A DNA stretch of 64,000 nt from Chloroflexota bacterium (lineage in GTDB: Bacteria; Chloroflexota; Anaerolineae; UBA4142): assembly GCA_016215025.1 (NCBI GenBank), contig JACRMI010000027.1, forward strand, positions 82,671 to 146,670. Direction: 5' to 3'. Positions within the stretch are counted from its first letter, which is position 1; each line of letters begins with the position of its first letter. Positions 52,234-60,726 of the stretch are shown here, piece by piece. The notes below the pieces were generated by a model that was given only the letters and a program-made list of their open reading frames with translations, was not told the DNA's origin and searched no databases. The position numbers and the translations under genes are program-made.

Positions 52234-53220
52234 ATGACAACCTTCATAACCGGTGGGACAAGTTCGATTGGACGTGTGTTGGTCAAAGAGTTGGCAAGCA
52301 GTGGCGAAACCGTTCGCGTGTTGGCGCGGTCATCCAGCAATCGCACAGGTTTGGAATTACCCGGCGTTGATTTCGTGTCGGGCGATGTGACGGACAAGGA
52401 TGCGGTGCATCGCGGCATGGAGGATTGCGAGCGAGTGTGTCATCTCGCCGCGGTCGTCGGGCAGCATGTGTCAGAGTCGGAATGGTGGAGCGTGAACCGC
52501 GATGGCAGTCGCAACGTTTTGCAAGCCGCGCACGATTTGGGCGTCAAAAGCATGGTGCAAGTGAGTTCGATTTCGGTGCTGGGGTCTACAGCGCCGGGTG
52601 AGATCGCCGACGAGACTCGCCCGATCGATCCGACCAAGCATCTGAACATGTATCAGAAAACAAAATTTGCAGCGGACCAAGTCGCGCGTGAGTATGCAGG
52701 AAAAGGTCTGCGCGTCATGATCGTTTATCCGGGTTTTGGATACGGCTATTCCTGGGCGTCCAGTCATCCCAGCATGCAAGAGACGACGCTTTTGCGCTTG
52801 GCGGTAAACAAGCCGGTTGCTATTTTGGGCACTGGAAAAAACAAATTGTGTCCGACTTATTACAACGATACTGTCCAAGGAATTCGTCTCGCGTTTGAGC
52901 ATGGCAAAGCCGGCGACGATTATATTTTGTGCGGTGAGACGCTGACGTTTGTAGAAATCTGGGATCGTATCGCAAAGGTGTTGCACAAAGCGCCGCCACG
53001 TCGTCGGATTCCCGCCGGCTTGATTCGCTTTGTGATGCAAGCAAGCATCAAGTTAACCGGCAAATCGGTCGTGCCGTCTGAGATCATTGAGATGATCGAT
53101 ATGAACTGGGATTTCTGTGCAGACAAAGCCAAACGCGATATAGGTTGGCGACCGCATACGTTTCTCGATGGAATCGCCGAAACGTGGGCTGCGTATCAAG
53201 CGGGTTCGCCCAAAGGATAA
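52234..53220 (+). CDS. NAD-dependent epimerase/dehydratase (extended SDR)
   Basis: A 328-residue extended SDR close to dihydroflavonol-reductase or 3-beta-hydroxysteroid-dehydrogenase-like proteins. Cofactor motif TFITGGTSSIGRVLVKEL, CHLAAVV, and active-site YQKTKFAADQ (YxxxK) are present. I start at the ATG at 52234 after GGGAGC; the frame is open 63 bases upstream but there it runs through the REP palindrome. The C-terminal helices (PRRRIPAGLIRFVMQASIKLTG) set substrate. It lies 12 bases before the ferredoxin-type gene, suggesting co-transcription. Confidence 0.85.
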   Translation: MTTFITGGTSSIGRVLVKELASSGETVRVLARSSSNRTGLELPGVDFVSGDVTDKDAVHRGMEDCERVCHLAAVVGQHVSESEWWSVNRDGSRNVLQAAHDLGVKSMVQVSSISVLGSTAPGEIADETRPIDPTKHLNMYQKTKFAADQVAREYAGKGLRVMIVYPGFGYGYSWASSHPSMQETTLLRLAVNKPVAILGTGKNKLCPTYYNDTVQGIRLAFEHGKAGDDYILCGETLTFVEIWDRIAKVLHKAPPRRRIPAGLIRFVMQASIKLTGKSVVPSEIIEMIDMNWDFCADKAKRDIGWRPHTFLDGIAETWAAYQAGSPKG

Positions 53221-53232
53221 ATTGAGGCCACT

Positions 53233-54516
53233 ATGGCACATCAGACGCTTCATCCCGGCTATCACAATCTCGTCGAGCGGCTGAATCGTTTTCCGCAGGG
53301 TGCGCCGCCATCCGATTTGCTTTATCGCATTCTCGAAATGTTGTTCACCGAGCGCGAAGCCGAACTCGTCGCGCAGGTGCCGGTCAAGCCGTTCACAGCA
53401 CAGCAAGCGGCAACGATTTGGAAGATGGAGGGGATTGCCGCGCGCCAAGTGCTCGACGAACTCGCGAGCCGCGCCATACTGCTCGACATAGAGACGCCGA
53501 GCGGCGAGATGAATTACGTGTTGCCGCCGCCGATGGCTGGCTTTTTTGAATTTTCGATGATGCGCTTGCGCGGCGACATCGATCAAAAAGTGTTGGGCGA
53601 ATTATTTTATCAATACATCACGGTCGAAGACGATTTTATTCGCGCGCTGTTCGTCAACGGCGAAACGCAGCTCGGACGTGCGTTTGTCAACGAGCCGATG
53701 TTGCCTGCCGACAGCGTGCTGCATGTGCTCGATTATGAGCGCGCGAGCTACGTCATCGACAGCGCGACGGTGATGGGCGTCGGCATTTGCTATTGCCGCC
53801 ACAAGATGCAGCACGTCGGAAAAGACTGCGCTGCGCCGAAAGATATTTGCATGACGTTCAACGCGTCGGCGGAATCGCTTGTGCGGCACGGCTTCGCGCG
53901 CCGGGTCGATAAAGCCGAAGGCATGGACTTGCTGGCGCAGGCATACGCGCATAATCTCGTGCAGTTCGGCGAGAATGTGCGCGAGGGTGTCAACTTTATT
54001 TGCAATTGCTGCGGCTGTTGCTGCGAAGCGATGATCGCGGCGCGCAAATTTGGAATGCTCAATCCCGTCCACACGACGAATTTTATTCCGTCGATTGAAT
54101 TGGAGAAATGCAATGGTTGCGGCAAGTGCGCCAACATTTGCCCGGTCGAAGCAATGACGATTGTATCGGCGCATGATCCGCATCATGCGTACAAACGCAA
54201 AGCGAAACTCAATGCCGATGTCTGCCTTGGTTGTGGCGTGTGCGCGCGGGTGTGTCCTACGTATGGCATCCAACTCGAAGCGCGCGCCGAGCGTGTCATC
54301 ACACCGGTCAATTCGACGGCGCGTATCGTGATGATGGCAATCGAGCGCGGCAATTTGCAAGATTTGATTTTCGATAATCGCGCGTTGTTCAGTCATCGCG
54401 CGATGGCAGCCATTCTCGGCGTGATTCTAAAAGCATCGCGGGTCAAACGTGCGCTCGCGAGCAAGCAAATGCAATCGCGTTATCTCGAAGCGATTTTGGC
54501 GCGAGTGCAGGTATAA
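53233..54516 (+). CDS. 4Fe-4S ferredoxin-domain protein with extra cysteine cluster
   Basis: A 427-residue soluble protein. The C-terminal part holds two 4Fe-4S motifs, CNGCGKCANICP and CLGCGVCARVCP. In the middle, GICYCRHKMQH...CAAPKDIC and ICNCCGCCCEA provide many further cysteines that could bind another cluster. The N-terminal 130 residues resemble a winged-helix domain (QAATIWKMEGIAARQVLDELASR). Similar architectures are known to me as 4Fe-4S binding proteins of unknown role in Deltaproteobacteria and Chloroflexota. The gene directly abuts a membrane protein gene at 54517, implying an electron-transfer partner. Confidence 0.82.
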   Translation: MAHQTLHPGYHNLVERLNRFPQGAPPSDLLYRILEMLFTEREAELVAQVPVKPFTAQQAATIWKMEGIAARQVLDELASRAILLDIETPSGEMNYVLPPPMAGFFEFSMMRLRGDIDQKVLGELFYQYITVEDDFIRALFVNGETQLGRAFVNEPMLPADSVLHVLDYERASYVIDSATVMGVGICYCRHKMQHVGKDCAAPKDICMTFNASAESLVRHGFARRVDKAEGMDLLAQAYAHNLVQFGENVREGVNFICNCCGCCCEAMIAARKFGMLNPVHTTNFIPSIELEKCNGCGKCANICPVEAMTIVSAHDPHHAYKRKAKLNADVCLGCGVCARVCPTYGIQLEARAERVITPVNSTARIVMMAIERGNLQDLIFDNRALFSHRAMAAILGVILKASRVKRALASKQMQSRYLEAILARVQV

Positions 54517-55602
54517 ATGATCGTTGCGATTGTTGTTTTCTTCACCGGTCTTGCAATTGCAGGCGGCACCATTTTGTCGGCAGTCCGAAATTTCGTCGTG
54601 CCGCGCAGTCAACAGGACCGTTTGTCGCGTGTGGTTTTTGGGGTGACGCGTCTTTTGTTTCGCGCATTGACCCAAGTCGCTGCGGCGAACTTGTATCGAC
54701 GGCGTGACAACATCCTCGCATTTTACGCACCGATAAGTTTGCTCATGCTTTTGCCTGTTTGGTATTCGTTAGTTGTATTGGGTTACACCTGTATGTTCTG
54801 GGCAGTCGGCGTATCAGATTGGCTAGATGCATTGCGCCAGAGCGGTTCATCCCTGTTGACGCTGGGGTTTGCGCCCGTCGACGGATTGGCGCAAACGATT
54901 CTCGCATTCACCGAAGCAACCCTTGGCTTGATGCTGGTCGCGTTGTTGATCGCGTACTTGCCGTCGATGTATAACGCGTTTCAGCGGCGCGAGTTGGCGG
55001 TAACGATGCTGGAAGTGCGCGCAGGTTCGCCGCCCTGGGCCATCAACATGCTCGAACGTTATCATCGGATTCATGGATTTGATCGACTCGGCGAGGTATG
55101 GGAAAGCTGGGAACAATGGTTCGCCGAAATCGAAGAAAGTCATACGTCATTGCCTGCGCTCAACTTTTTTCGTTCACCAGTGTCGGACCGATCCTGGGTT
55201 ACGGCGGCGGGCGCAGTGCTGGATGCGGCTGCGCTGACGCGTTCGACGTTGGATCTGCCTGCCGATCCGCGCGCCGATTTGTGTGTTCGCGCGGGCTATC
55301 TCGCGCTGCGCCGTATCGCCGATTTTTTCGGCTTTCCGTACAATCCGAATCCTCATTTTCCCGATGCTCCGATCAGTATCTCGCGCGCGGAGTATGATGC
55401 TGTCTGGGATCGATTGGCGAGCGAAGGCATTCCGCTTAAAGCGGACCGTGAGCAAGCGTGGTGTGATTTTGCAGGCTGGCGCGTGAATTACGATACAGTG
55501 CTCTTGGCGCTCGCAGAATTGACGCAAGCGCCGATTGCGCCTTGGTCGTCGGATCGCGCGCCGATTCAATTTCGAAATTACTTTAACACGCATCGACGAT
55601 GA
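54517..55602 (+). CDS. integral membrane protein with potassium-channel-like pore motif
   Basis: A 361-residue protein. About four N-terminal hydrophobic segments are followed by a 200-residue cytoplasmic part. Between two helices the segment ALRQSGSSLLTLGFAP resembles the pore helix and selectivity filter of two-TM potassium channels (TxGxG), but the filter reads TLGFAP, so ion selectivity is doubtful. It starts immediately after the ferredoxin gene and overlaps the epimerase start by four bases (ATGA). No other family recognised; could be a channel-like protein or a sensor. Confidence 0.6.
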   Translation: MIVAIVVFFTGLAIAGGTILSAVRNFVVPRSQQDRLSRVVFGVTRLLFRALTQVAAANLYRRRDNILAFYAPISLLMLLPVWYSLVVLGYTCMFWAVGVSDWLDALRQSGSSLLTLGFAPVDGLAQTILAFTEATLGLMLVALLIAYLPSMYNAFQRRELAVTMLEVRAGSPPWAINMLERYHRIHGFDRLGEVWESWEQWFAEIEESHTSLPALNFFRSPVSDRSWVTAAGAVLDAAALTRSTLDLPADPRADLCVRAGYLALRRIADFFGFPYNPNPHFPDAPISISRAEYDAVWDRLASEGIPLKADREQAWCDFAGWRVNYDTVLLALAELTQAPIAPWSSDRAPIQFRNYFNTHRR

Positions 55603-56615
55603 AACTGACGAACACACGTGTATTGATTACGGGCGCAAACGGATTTATCGGCGGGCGATTGGCGGAACGGCTGACGCACGAAGAAAATACGACAGTCCGA
55701 GGGCTGGTCCGAAACGGAACATCCTTCGACTTTGCTCGGGACAAGCTTCTCACGCATCACGATTTTGAAATCGCAACTGGTGATGTTTGCGATGAAGCCG
55801 TTGTCCATAACGCTGTCGCAGGTTGCGCCATCGTCGTTCACTGCGCGGCAATGCAAGGTGGTCGCGCCAAGATTGACGATTATCGGCGCGTGAACGTTGG
55901 CGGCACGTTGAACCTTTTGCGTGCCGCACGCGCTGCCAACGTCCAGCGATTCGTCCACATCAGTACGATCAACGTGCATGGATTTCCGCCGCCGCGGGAT
56001 GCCAACGCCGACTCGCCGCTCGATTTCGGCGATGGATTCTACTCCGTCACGAAAGCGGAAGGCGAACGCGCAGTTTCAGACTTGGCGAGCAATTACCACT
56101 TTCCAATTACTATTGTTCGCCCCGGTTGCACGTACGGTCCGCGTTCAGTTGCCTGGACATTGACACCGCTTGCGCGCGTGAAACGCGGCGCACCGGTTTT
56201 GATCGGCGATGGGAGTGGAATTTGCAACGCAGTCTATATCGACAACCTAATCGATTTGATTTTGCTTGCGCTCAAGAATGATGCGGCGATTGGGCAGTCG
56301 TTCATTGGCACGGAAGGACGCGGCGTGACGTGGCGAGAATTTTACGGCGCGTATGCGCGGATGGCGGGCGTGTCGAAAATCAATTCCATGCCGCGATGGT
56401 TTGCGCTGTTGGCGGCAACAGGTTTTGGCGCGCTTGCGCGATGGGAAGGTTATCCGCCGCGCGTTGACCGCGCCAGTGTCGAATTTTATTCACATCGTGT
56501 CGTGTATGACATTGAGAAATCGAAACGGCTGCTGGGCTATGCGCCGAAAATCTCTTTTGAAGAAGGAATGCGTCGGACGGAAGAATGGCTCAGAAATGAG
56601 CAAATGCTAAAATGA
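55599..56615 (+). CDS. NAD-dependent epimerase/dehydratase with in-frame repeat insertion
   Basis: A 338-residue extended SDR with VLITGANGFIGGRLAERL, VVHCAAMQGG, HISTINVHG and active-site YSVTKAEGE (YxxxK). It overlaps the preceding membrane gene by four bases. Around residues 41-48 the protein carries TSFDFARD, encoded by CCTTCGACTTTGCTCGGGAC (55723-55742), which is the complement of a repeat core in the 160-bp element; typical family members have no such insertion here, so a repeat fragment appears to have entered the gene without breaking the frame. Substrate may be a nucleotide sugar or sterol-like ketone. Confidence 0.82.
   Translation: MKLTNTRVLITGANGFIGGRLAERLTHEENTTVRGLVRNGTSFDFARDKLLTHHDFEIATGDVCDEAVVHNAVAGCAIVVHCAAMQGGRAKIDDYRRVNVGGTLNLLRAARAANVQRFVHISTINVHGFPPPRDANADSPLDFGDGFYSVTKAEGERAVSDLASNYHFPITIVRPGCTYGPRSVAWTLTPLARVKRGAPVLIGDGSGICNAVYIDNLIDLILLALKNDAAIGQSFIGTEGRGVTWREFYGAYARMAGVSKINSMPRWFALLAATGFGALARWEGYPPRVDRASVEFYSHRVVYDIEKSKRLLGYAPKISFEEGMRRTEEWLRNEQMLK
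55723..55742. repeat. repeat-core fragment inside the epimerase gene
   Basis: CCTTCGACTTTGCTCGGGAC matches the reverse complement of GTCCTGAGCAAAGTCGAAGG (18121-18140, inside copy B of the 160-bp element) at 19 of 20 positions. Confidence 0.6.
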
Positions 56616-56770
56616 CAAATGACAAATGACAAATGACAGATGACAAAACATAAATCCCCAATCCAAATTCCCAAGTTTCAAGTTCCAAGTCGCACGTCGC
56701 ACGTCGCACGTCCCAAATCGAAAGTCGCAGGTCGCAAATCGCAAATCGCAAATCCCAAATCTAAAATTCC
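56612..56770. repeat. heptanucleotide tandem array running into surE
   Basis: Two period-7 arrays: ATGACAA repeated five times (56612-56646), and then about 15 units of a degenerate heptamer (TCGCACG, TCGCAAA, TCCCAAA, TCGCAGG) to about 56770. The array supplies the 3' end of the epimerase intergenic region and, if translated, the first 45 codons of SurE. Confidence 0.9.
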
Positions 56771-57548
56771 GTTGATCGTAGTTGTAAATGATGATGGCGT
56801 GCGGTCGCCGGGGATACGCGCGATGGCGCGTGCGTTGATGGAATTGGGCGAGGTGTTGATCGTCGCACCGCGCGATCAGCAAACGTCGATGGGGCGCGCT
56901 TTTCGCGGCGGCGGTGTTGCGGAGCGGATTCATTACGAAGTCGATGGAAAAAATGTGCGTGCGTTTGCCGTCGCAGCGACACCAGCGGTCGCTGTGCGTT
57001 ATGCGATCTTGCTCTTGGCCGATCGCCCGCCGGCGCTCGTCGTTTCGGGTATCAACTATGGCGAAAATGTTGGCAATGGTGTGACCATCTCTGGCACGAT
57101 TGGCGCGGCGTTGGAAGCGGCGGCGATGCGATTTCCAACCCTCGCGGTTTCGCTATCGGTTGACAAAATCTATCATCATTCGCACAGCGAAGCGGTCGAT
57201 TTTGCAGTGGCGGCGGATTGGGGCAAACGTTTTGCGCGGAAAATCATCAAGCTAGGTATGCCGGTGAGCGCGGACATTGTCAACGTGAATGTGCCCGATG
57301 AGGCAACCTTGCGAACGCCGGTGCGTTGGGCGACGGTTTCGCGGATGAATTATTATCGTTCGGTGATTAAAGAAACGCCGGAGGGTTCGATCATCGATGG
57401 TTACGATCAAATGCTAGACCCGCGCGATATTGAATCCGATTCCGACATTCACGCCGTTCTGGTCGATCGGGTCGTCTCGGTCTCATTTCTCACACTCGAC
57501 TTGACCGCACCGGTATCGGAACAAGAAAAAAAACGTTGGCTCAAATAA
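56640..57548 (+). CDS. surE: 5'/3'-nucleotidase SurE with repeat-derived N-terminal extension
   Basis: SurE removes phosphate from nucleoside monophosphates and is a survival protein in stationary phase. The conserved start of the fold, IVVVNDDGVRSPGIRAMA with the metal-binding NDDG Asp pair, begins at about residue 46 of this frame; SGINYGENVGNGVTISGTIGAALEA is the second family block. Normal SurE starts within five residues of that strand. The extra 44 residues (PSRTSHVARPKSKV...) are encoded by a heptanucleotide repeat array, and neither the ATG at 56640 nor the TTG at 56772 has a convincing ribosome site. The true start may be the TTG at 56772; I give the longer frame and flag it. Confidence 0.85.
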   Translation: MTKHKSPIQIPKFQVPSRTSHVARPKSKVAGRKSQIANPKSKIPLIVVVNDDGVRSPGIRAMARALMELGEVLIVAPRDQQTSMGRAFRGGGVAERIHYEVDGKNVRAFAVAATPAVAVRYAILLLADRPPALVVSGINYGENVGNGVTISGTIGAALEAAAMRFPTLAVSLSVDKIYHHSHSEAVDFAVAADWGKRFARKIIKLGMPVSADIVNVNVPDEATLRTPVRWATVSRMNYYRSVIKETPEGSIIDGYDQMLDPRDIESDSDIHAVLVDRVVSVSFLTLDLTAPVSEQEKKRWLK

Positions 57549-57559
57549 GTTAGATCGAT

Positions 57560-58777
57560 TCAACCCTGGGCTAATCGAACCTGCACGGGCGCAAAACGCT
57601 GGAGCAGGAGGAACACAAAAGCGGAGAGAAAACCGGAGGTTGCCGTAATCATCCAGATTGCGCTCGCACCTAATTGATCGCCGATCAATCCACCGATGAT
57701 GGGACCGACGCCAAAACCAATGCTCCACGTGAGTCCGAGCATTCCCATGTATCGACCACGCATATCGGCAGGTGCGAGGTCAGCGGTGACGGCGTTCGAA
57801 GTTGGCACGAGTAACATTTCGCCGAAGGTGTAAACGATCATTGCAGCGACAAAGTGGGGAAATTCGCTGGCATATGCCACGCTGAAAACTCCCAATCCGA
57901 AAAGGAGCGCGCCAGCCGTCGTCAAATAAAGTCGTGGAATGCGTTGCGTCATGCGCATGATTGGCAATTGAAGCAAGACGACCATGCCCGCATTCGTCGT
58001 CATGACCCAGCCGTAAAAAGTTTCGCCAAGACCGAATTGGTCTTTCATGTAAATAGGCAGCACCGCCATCATCTGCCCGGCGAGAATCGTGCACAGCGCA
58101 ATCGCGCTGCAGAAAATCAAAAAGCGCGTGTCGCGCAACAACGTGAGAAAATTCCCAGGCGCAGTTTCGTTCGTGTGATGAGCGGCAACGAGCATGGGTT
58201 TCGTTTCGTGCATAAAGAAAATCGTCAGCAAGCAAAACGAAAACGCCGTGGACGCATTGGCGAGAAAAATAAACGTGTACGATTGTGCGGCGAGAAATCC
58301 GCCAATCGCGGGACCGATGGCGATGCCGAGATTTGCCACAACGCGCAATAGACTATATGCTTGAGTGCGCTTGTCTGCGGGGACCATATCGGCGATCATC
58401 GCATCGCGCGCCGGCTGGAACAATGCGCCGATAAAGCCGCTCAGCATGGCGACGATGGCACCGAACAGAAATGTATCGGCAAAGGCAAAGCCCACCAGCA
58501 CAAGCGCATTCGCGCCAAGACTGAACGACATCAAGCGTTTGCGTCCCAACTTGTCGGTGAGCGCACCGCCGACGATTTGACCGACGAGCGAACTGCTCGA
58601 CCAGATGAGCAAAATAACGCCTACCATCGTCATCGAAATGTTGAGCTTTTGATGCAGGTAGAGCGTCAGGAATGGAAAAACCATTCCGTTGCCCGTTGCG
58701 TTGATGAGCGTGCCGCCGAAGAGAATCCAAAACTGGCGTGGGAAATCGGTGATGAGAGTGTTTAATCGTTGTGTCAT
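57560..58777 (-). CDS. MFS transporter
   Basis: A 405-residue major facilitator with 12 hydrophobic segments. The MFS signature between TM2 and TM3 reads GGALTDKLGRKRLM, and a second copy-like loop PADMRGRYMGMLGL occurs after TM8. FALSE-type drug or sugar specificity cannot be told; the MDR-like N-terminus (FPFLTLYLHQKLNISMTMVG) resembles efflux carriers of the YajR/Bcr type. It converges with surE (12 bases apart). A MITE-like repeat lies upstream. Confidence 0.88.
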   Translation of the reverse strand: MTQRLNTLITDFPRQFWILFGGTLINATGNGMVFPFLTLYLHQKLNISMTMVGVILLIWSSSSLVGQIVGGALTDKLGRKRLMSFSLGANALVLVGFAFADTFLFGAIVAMLSGFIGALFQPARDAMIADMVPADKRTQAYSLLRVVANLGIAIGPAIGGFLAAQSYTFIFLANASTAFSFCLLTIFFMHETKPMLVAAHHTNETAPGNFLTLLRDTRFLIFCSAIALCTILAGQMMAVLPIYMKDQFGLGETFYGWVMTTNAGMVVLLQLPIMRMTQRIPRLYLTTAGALLFGLGVFSVAYASEFPHFVAAMIVYTFGEMLLVPTSNAVTADLAPADMRGRYMGMLGLTWSIGFGVGPIIGGLIGDQLGASAIWMITATSGFLSAFVFLLLQRFAPVQVRLAQG

Positions 58778-58835
58778 TTTCGCTCCACAGGGTTGCGACT
58801 ATACTCTCGATTGAAATGGATGTCAAAAACGCGCT

Positions 58836-58943
58836 GTCATTCTGAGCGGAGCGAAGAATCTTTCAACGTTCGATGTGAGATTCTTCGACGCTTCGTTGTA
58901 ACTGATTCAGTAGATGGTTTGTTGCCTCGCTCCTCAGAATGAC
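58836..58943. repeat. MITE-like interspersed element, second copy
   Basis: Starts GTCATTCTGAGCGGAGCG and ends CGCTCCTCAGAATGAC; an inner AAGAATCT/AGATTCTT pair extends the palindrome. Related to 8178-8324, with the same 16-base right end. It occupies the promoter region between the MFS and NUDIX genes. Confidence 0.8.
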
Positions 58944-58951
58944 ATTTCGGT

Positions 58952-59554
58952 TTGCCTGAGATAATAGCATTGTCACTTGTTAGCGAAAACGAATTCACAG
59001 AACTTGTCACAAGCTACGGTGAACCGCTGCGTTGGCTGCACACTCTGGATGTGTCGCACAACCAAACGCGCGTGCCTTTTCGCGACCGCTCCGCCGAAAT
59101 CGTACTGGCGATTCCGCGTCCGAATCGGCGCGTACTCTTGCATATCAAAGATTTCTATCCGCCCACGGCATATCGTTTGTTGACCGGTGGCGTTGAAGAT
59201 GGCGAACCGATCATCGATGCGGCGCGGCGCGAGATTCGCGAAGAGACAAGCTTGCCAATCGATCTTGCGCGCTGGCTCGGCATCGTCGAGTACGAATTTA
59301 TCGAACGAGCGGGGCGCACGAAATTCACGTCGTACATTTTTCTCACAGAGCCATCCACTGGGACGCCGCATACACTCGATGCGAGCGAACAGATCAGTGA
59401 ATTTCGCGAGGTTGCATGGAGCGAGTTGGCAAACGTTGCCGAAGCACTCGATCATTTGCCGGGTGATTGGGGCGATTGGGGACGCTTCCGCGCGATTCCC
59501 CATCGATTGGTGCTAGAAGCCATTTCAGATTTCAAATTTCAGATTTCAGAATGA
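58952..59554 (+). CDS. NUDIX hydrolase with repeat-derived C-terminal tail
   Basis: A 200-residue NUDIX protein. The NUDIX box GGVEDGEPIIDAARREIREE fits GX5EX7REUXEE, so pyrophosphohydrolase activity on an NDP-linked substrate is expected; the following residue is Thr rather than Gly. FTSYIFLTEP and a C-terminal helix follow. The start is uncertain: a TTG at 58952 is in frame but has no clear ribosome site, and TTG at 58970 is another option, both just after the MITE-like repeat. The last residues ISDFKFQISE are encoded by the heptamer array at 59522-59549, so the tail is repeat-derived. Confidence 0.82.
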   Translation: MPEIIALSLVSENEFTELVTSYGEPLRWLHTLDVSHNQTRVPFRDRSAEIVLAIPRPNRRVLLHIKDFYPPTAYRLLTGGVEDGEPIIDAARREIREETSLPIDLARWLGIVEYEFIERAGRTKFTSYIFLTEPSTGTPHTLDASEQISEFREVAWSELANVAEALDHLPGDWGDWGRFRAIPHRLVLEAISDFKFQISE

Positions 59555-59670
59555 AATCCGACGTTGCAAGTCAAAACCAAATTATCATCCGCGAATCTCG
59601 CGAATCTTGCGAATTGGGGTTGTTTCTAGAAGACCGGTTTGGCTTTTGCAAATCTGAAATCTGAAATCGG
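59522..59670. repeat. inverted pair of heptanucleotide arrays around the NUDIX end
   Basis: Left array ATTTCAG, ATTTCAA, ATTTCAG, ATTTCAG (59522-59549) and right array with CTGAAAT twice (about 59647-59670) are complementary, about 100 bases apart. The middle contains CGCGAATCTCGCGAATCTTGCGAATT-like 8-9-base repeats. No gene lies between. Confidence 0.8.
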
Positions 59671-59691
59671 AAACTATTCACGGAGGACAAC

Positions 59692-60699
59692 ATGGATTAC
59701 GGAAAGATTTTGGCACGTGCGTTTGAAATCACGTACAAGTACCGCGCGTTGTGGTTGTTTGGTTTTTTGCTCTCATTGTTTGGCGGCAGCAACAGTTTTA
59801 ATCCAAGTAATTTTACTTCAGGTACCAGTTCACGCCGCGACACTCCATTTGATCGTGATGTCTTGCCAAATTTGCCACCCAACTTTGAACAATACATTGC
59901 CGTCATCGTCATCGCGTTGATCTGTGTTGCTTTGATTTGGATGTTGCTCGGCATCATCGCGCGTTTCTTGAGTCGCGGCGCAGTCATTGGTCTGGTGCAG
60001 GAATTGGAAGCGAACGGAACCACGCCCACCGTGCGCCGCGGATTCAACATCGGCTCTAGCCGATTCTGGCAATTGCTGGGCATTTCGATCGTCATTAATC
60101 TTCCGTTAATGGTTTTTTCCTTTGCGGTCATTTTGCTGGCAATACTGCCCATCGCCGTATCGGTTATTCCGATGCTGTCTCGCGGTTCGCGGGATGTGGC
60201 GGGCGGACTCTTGGCCGGTGGCATCATCACATCGATTGGATTTTTTTGCTGCGCGATATTATGCTTGATGGCAGTCACGTTGGTCATTCGACCGTTCTTT
60301 GAGTTTATCGTCCGCGTCTGCGTGATTGAAAAACGCGGTGTGTTCGATTCGATTCGCGATGGCTATCACATTGTGCGCAAGAATTTAGGCAACGTCGTTA
60401 TTCTATACCTTCTCCTCATCGGCGTTGGCATCGGTTTTGGACTGCTCATGATTCCGGTCAGTCTCTTGCTCGTTGCTATTCCATTGGGTGTTGGCGTCGT
60501 CGCATATGTCGCATCGCAATCAATAGTGACGGCGTTTATTGTTGGTGGAATCATCGCTATTCCGTTTGTACTGATATTGATTTTTATCGATGGCTTGTAC
60601 CAAGTTTTCGACTCGGCTGTGTGGACGGAAGGATATTTGAGTTTGACCAAGCCCAATGCGCTAGTTGCACCCGTTGTGACACCAGCGACTGCAAGCTAG
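59692..60699 (+). CDS. polytopic membrane protein of unknown function
   Basis: A 335-residue protein with about seven hydrophobic segments, starting MDYGKILARAFEITYKYRALWLFG, a pattern seen in membrane proteins annotated as glycerophosphoryl diester phosphodiesterase membrane-domain or DUF7544-like. A GPMSG-rich loop (SFNPSNFTSGTSSRRD) follows TM1, and RDGYHIVRKNLGNV is a basic loop before the last helices. No catalytic site is visible. GGAGGACAAC precedes the ATG. It lies 27 bases before the ABC exporter genes and may be its partner. Confidence 0.7.
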   Translation: MDYGKILARAFEITYKYRALWLFGFLLSLFGGSNSFNPSNFTSGTSSRRDTPFDRDVLPNLPPNFEQYIAVIVIALICVALIWMLLGIIARFLSRGAVIGLVQELEANGTTPTVRRGFNIGSSRFWQLLGISIVINLPLMVFSFAVILLAILPIAVSVIPMLSRGSRDVAGGLLAGGIITSIGFFCCAILCLMAVTLVIRPFFEFIVRVCVIEKRGVFDSIRDGYHIVRKNLGNVVILYLLLIGVGIGFGLLMIPVSLLLVAIPLGVGVVAYVASQSIVTAFIVGGIIAIPFVLILIFIDGLYQVFDSAVWTEGYLSLTKPNALVAPVVTPATAS

Positions 60700-60712
60700 A
60701 AGCTTGCGCTAC
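60690..60712. repeat. half copy of the GTAGGGCAA-family palindrome
   Basis: TGCAAGCTAGAAGCTTGCGCTAC overlaps the stop of the 59692 gene and matches the right half of the repeat at 40103-40157. Confidence 0.6.
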
Positions 60713-60726
60713 GATAAGGACGTGGG

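Noticed and set aside
54517..55602. Bona fide potassium channel
   Set aside because: The filter reads TLGFAP without the second Gly, so only a channel-like call is justified.
56612..56770. Possible CRISPR array
   Set aside because: The period is seven bases with no spacers and there are no cas genes; it is a short tandem repeat.
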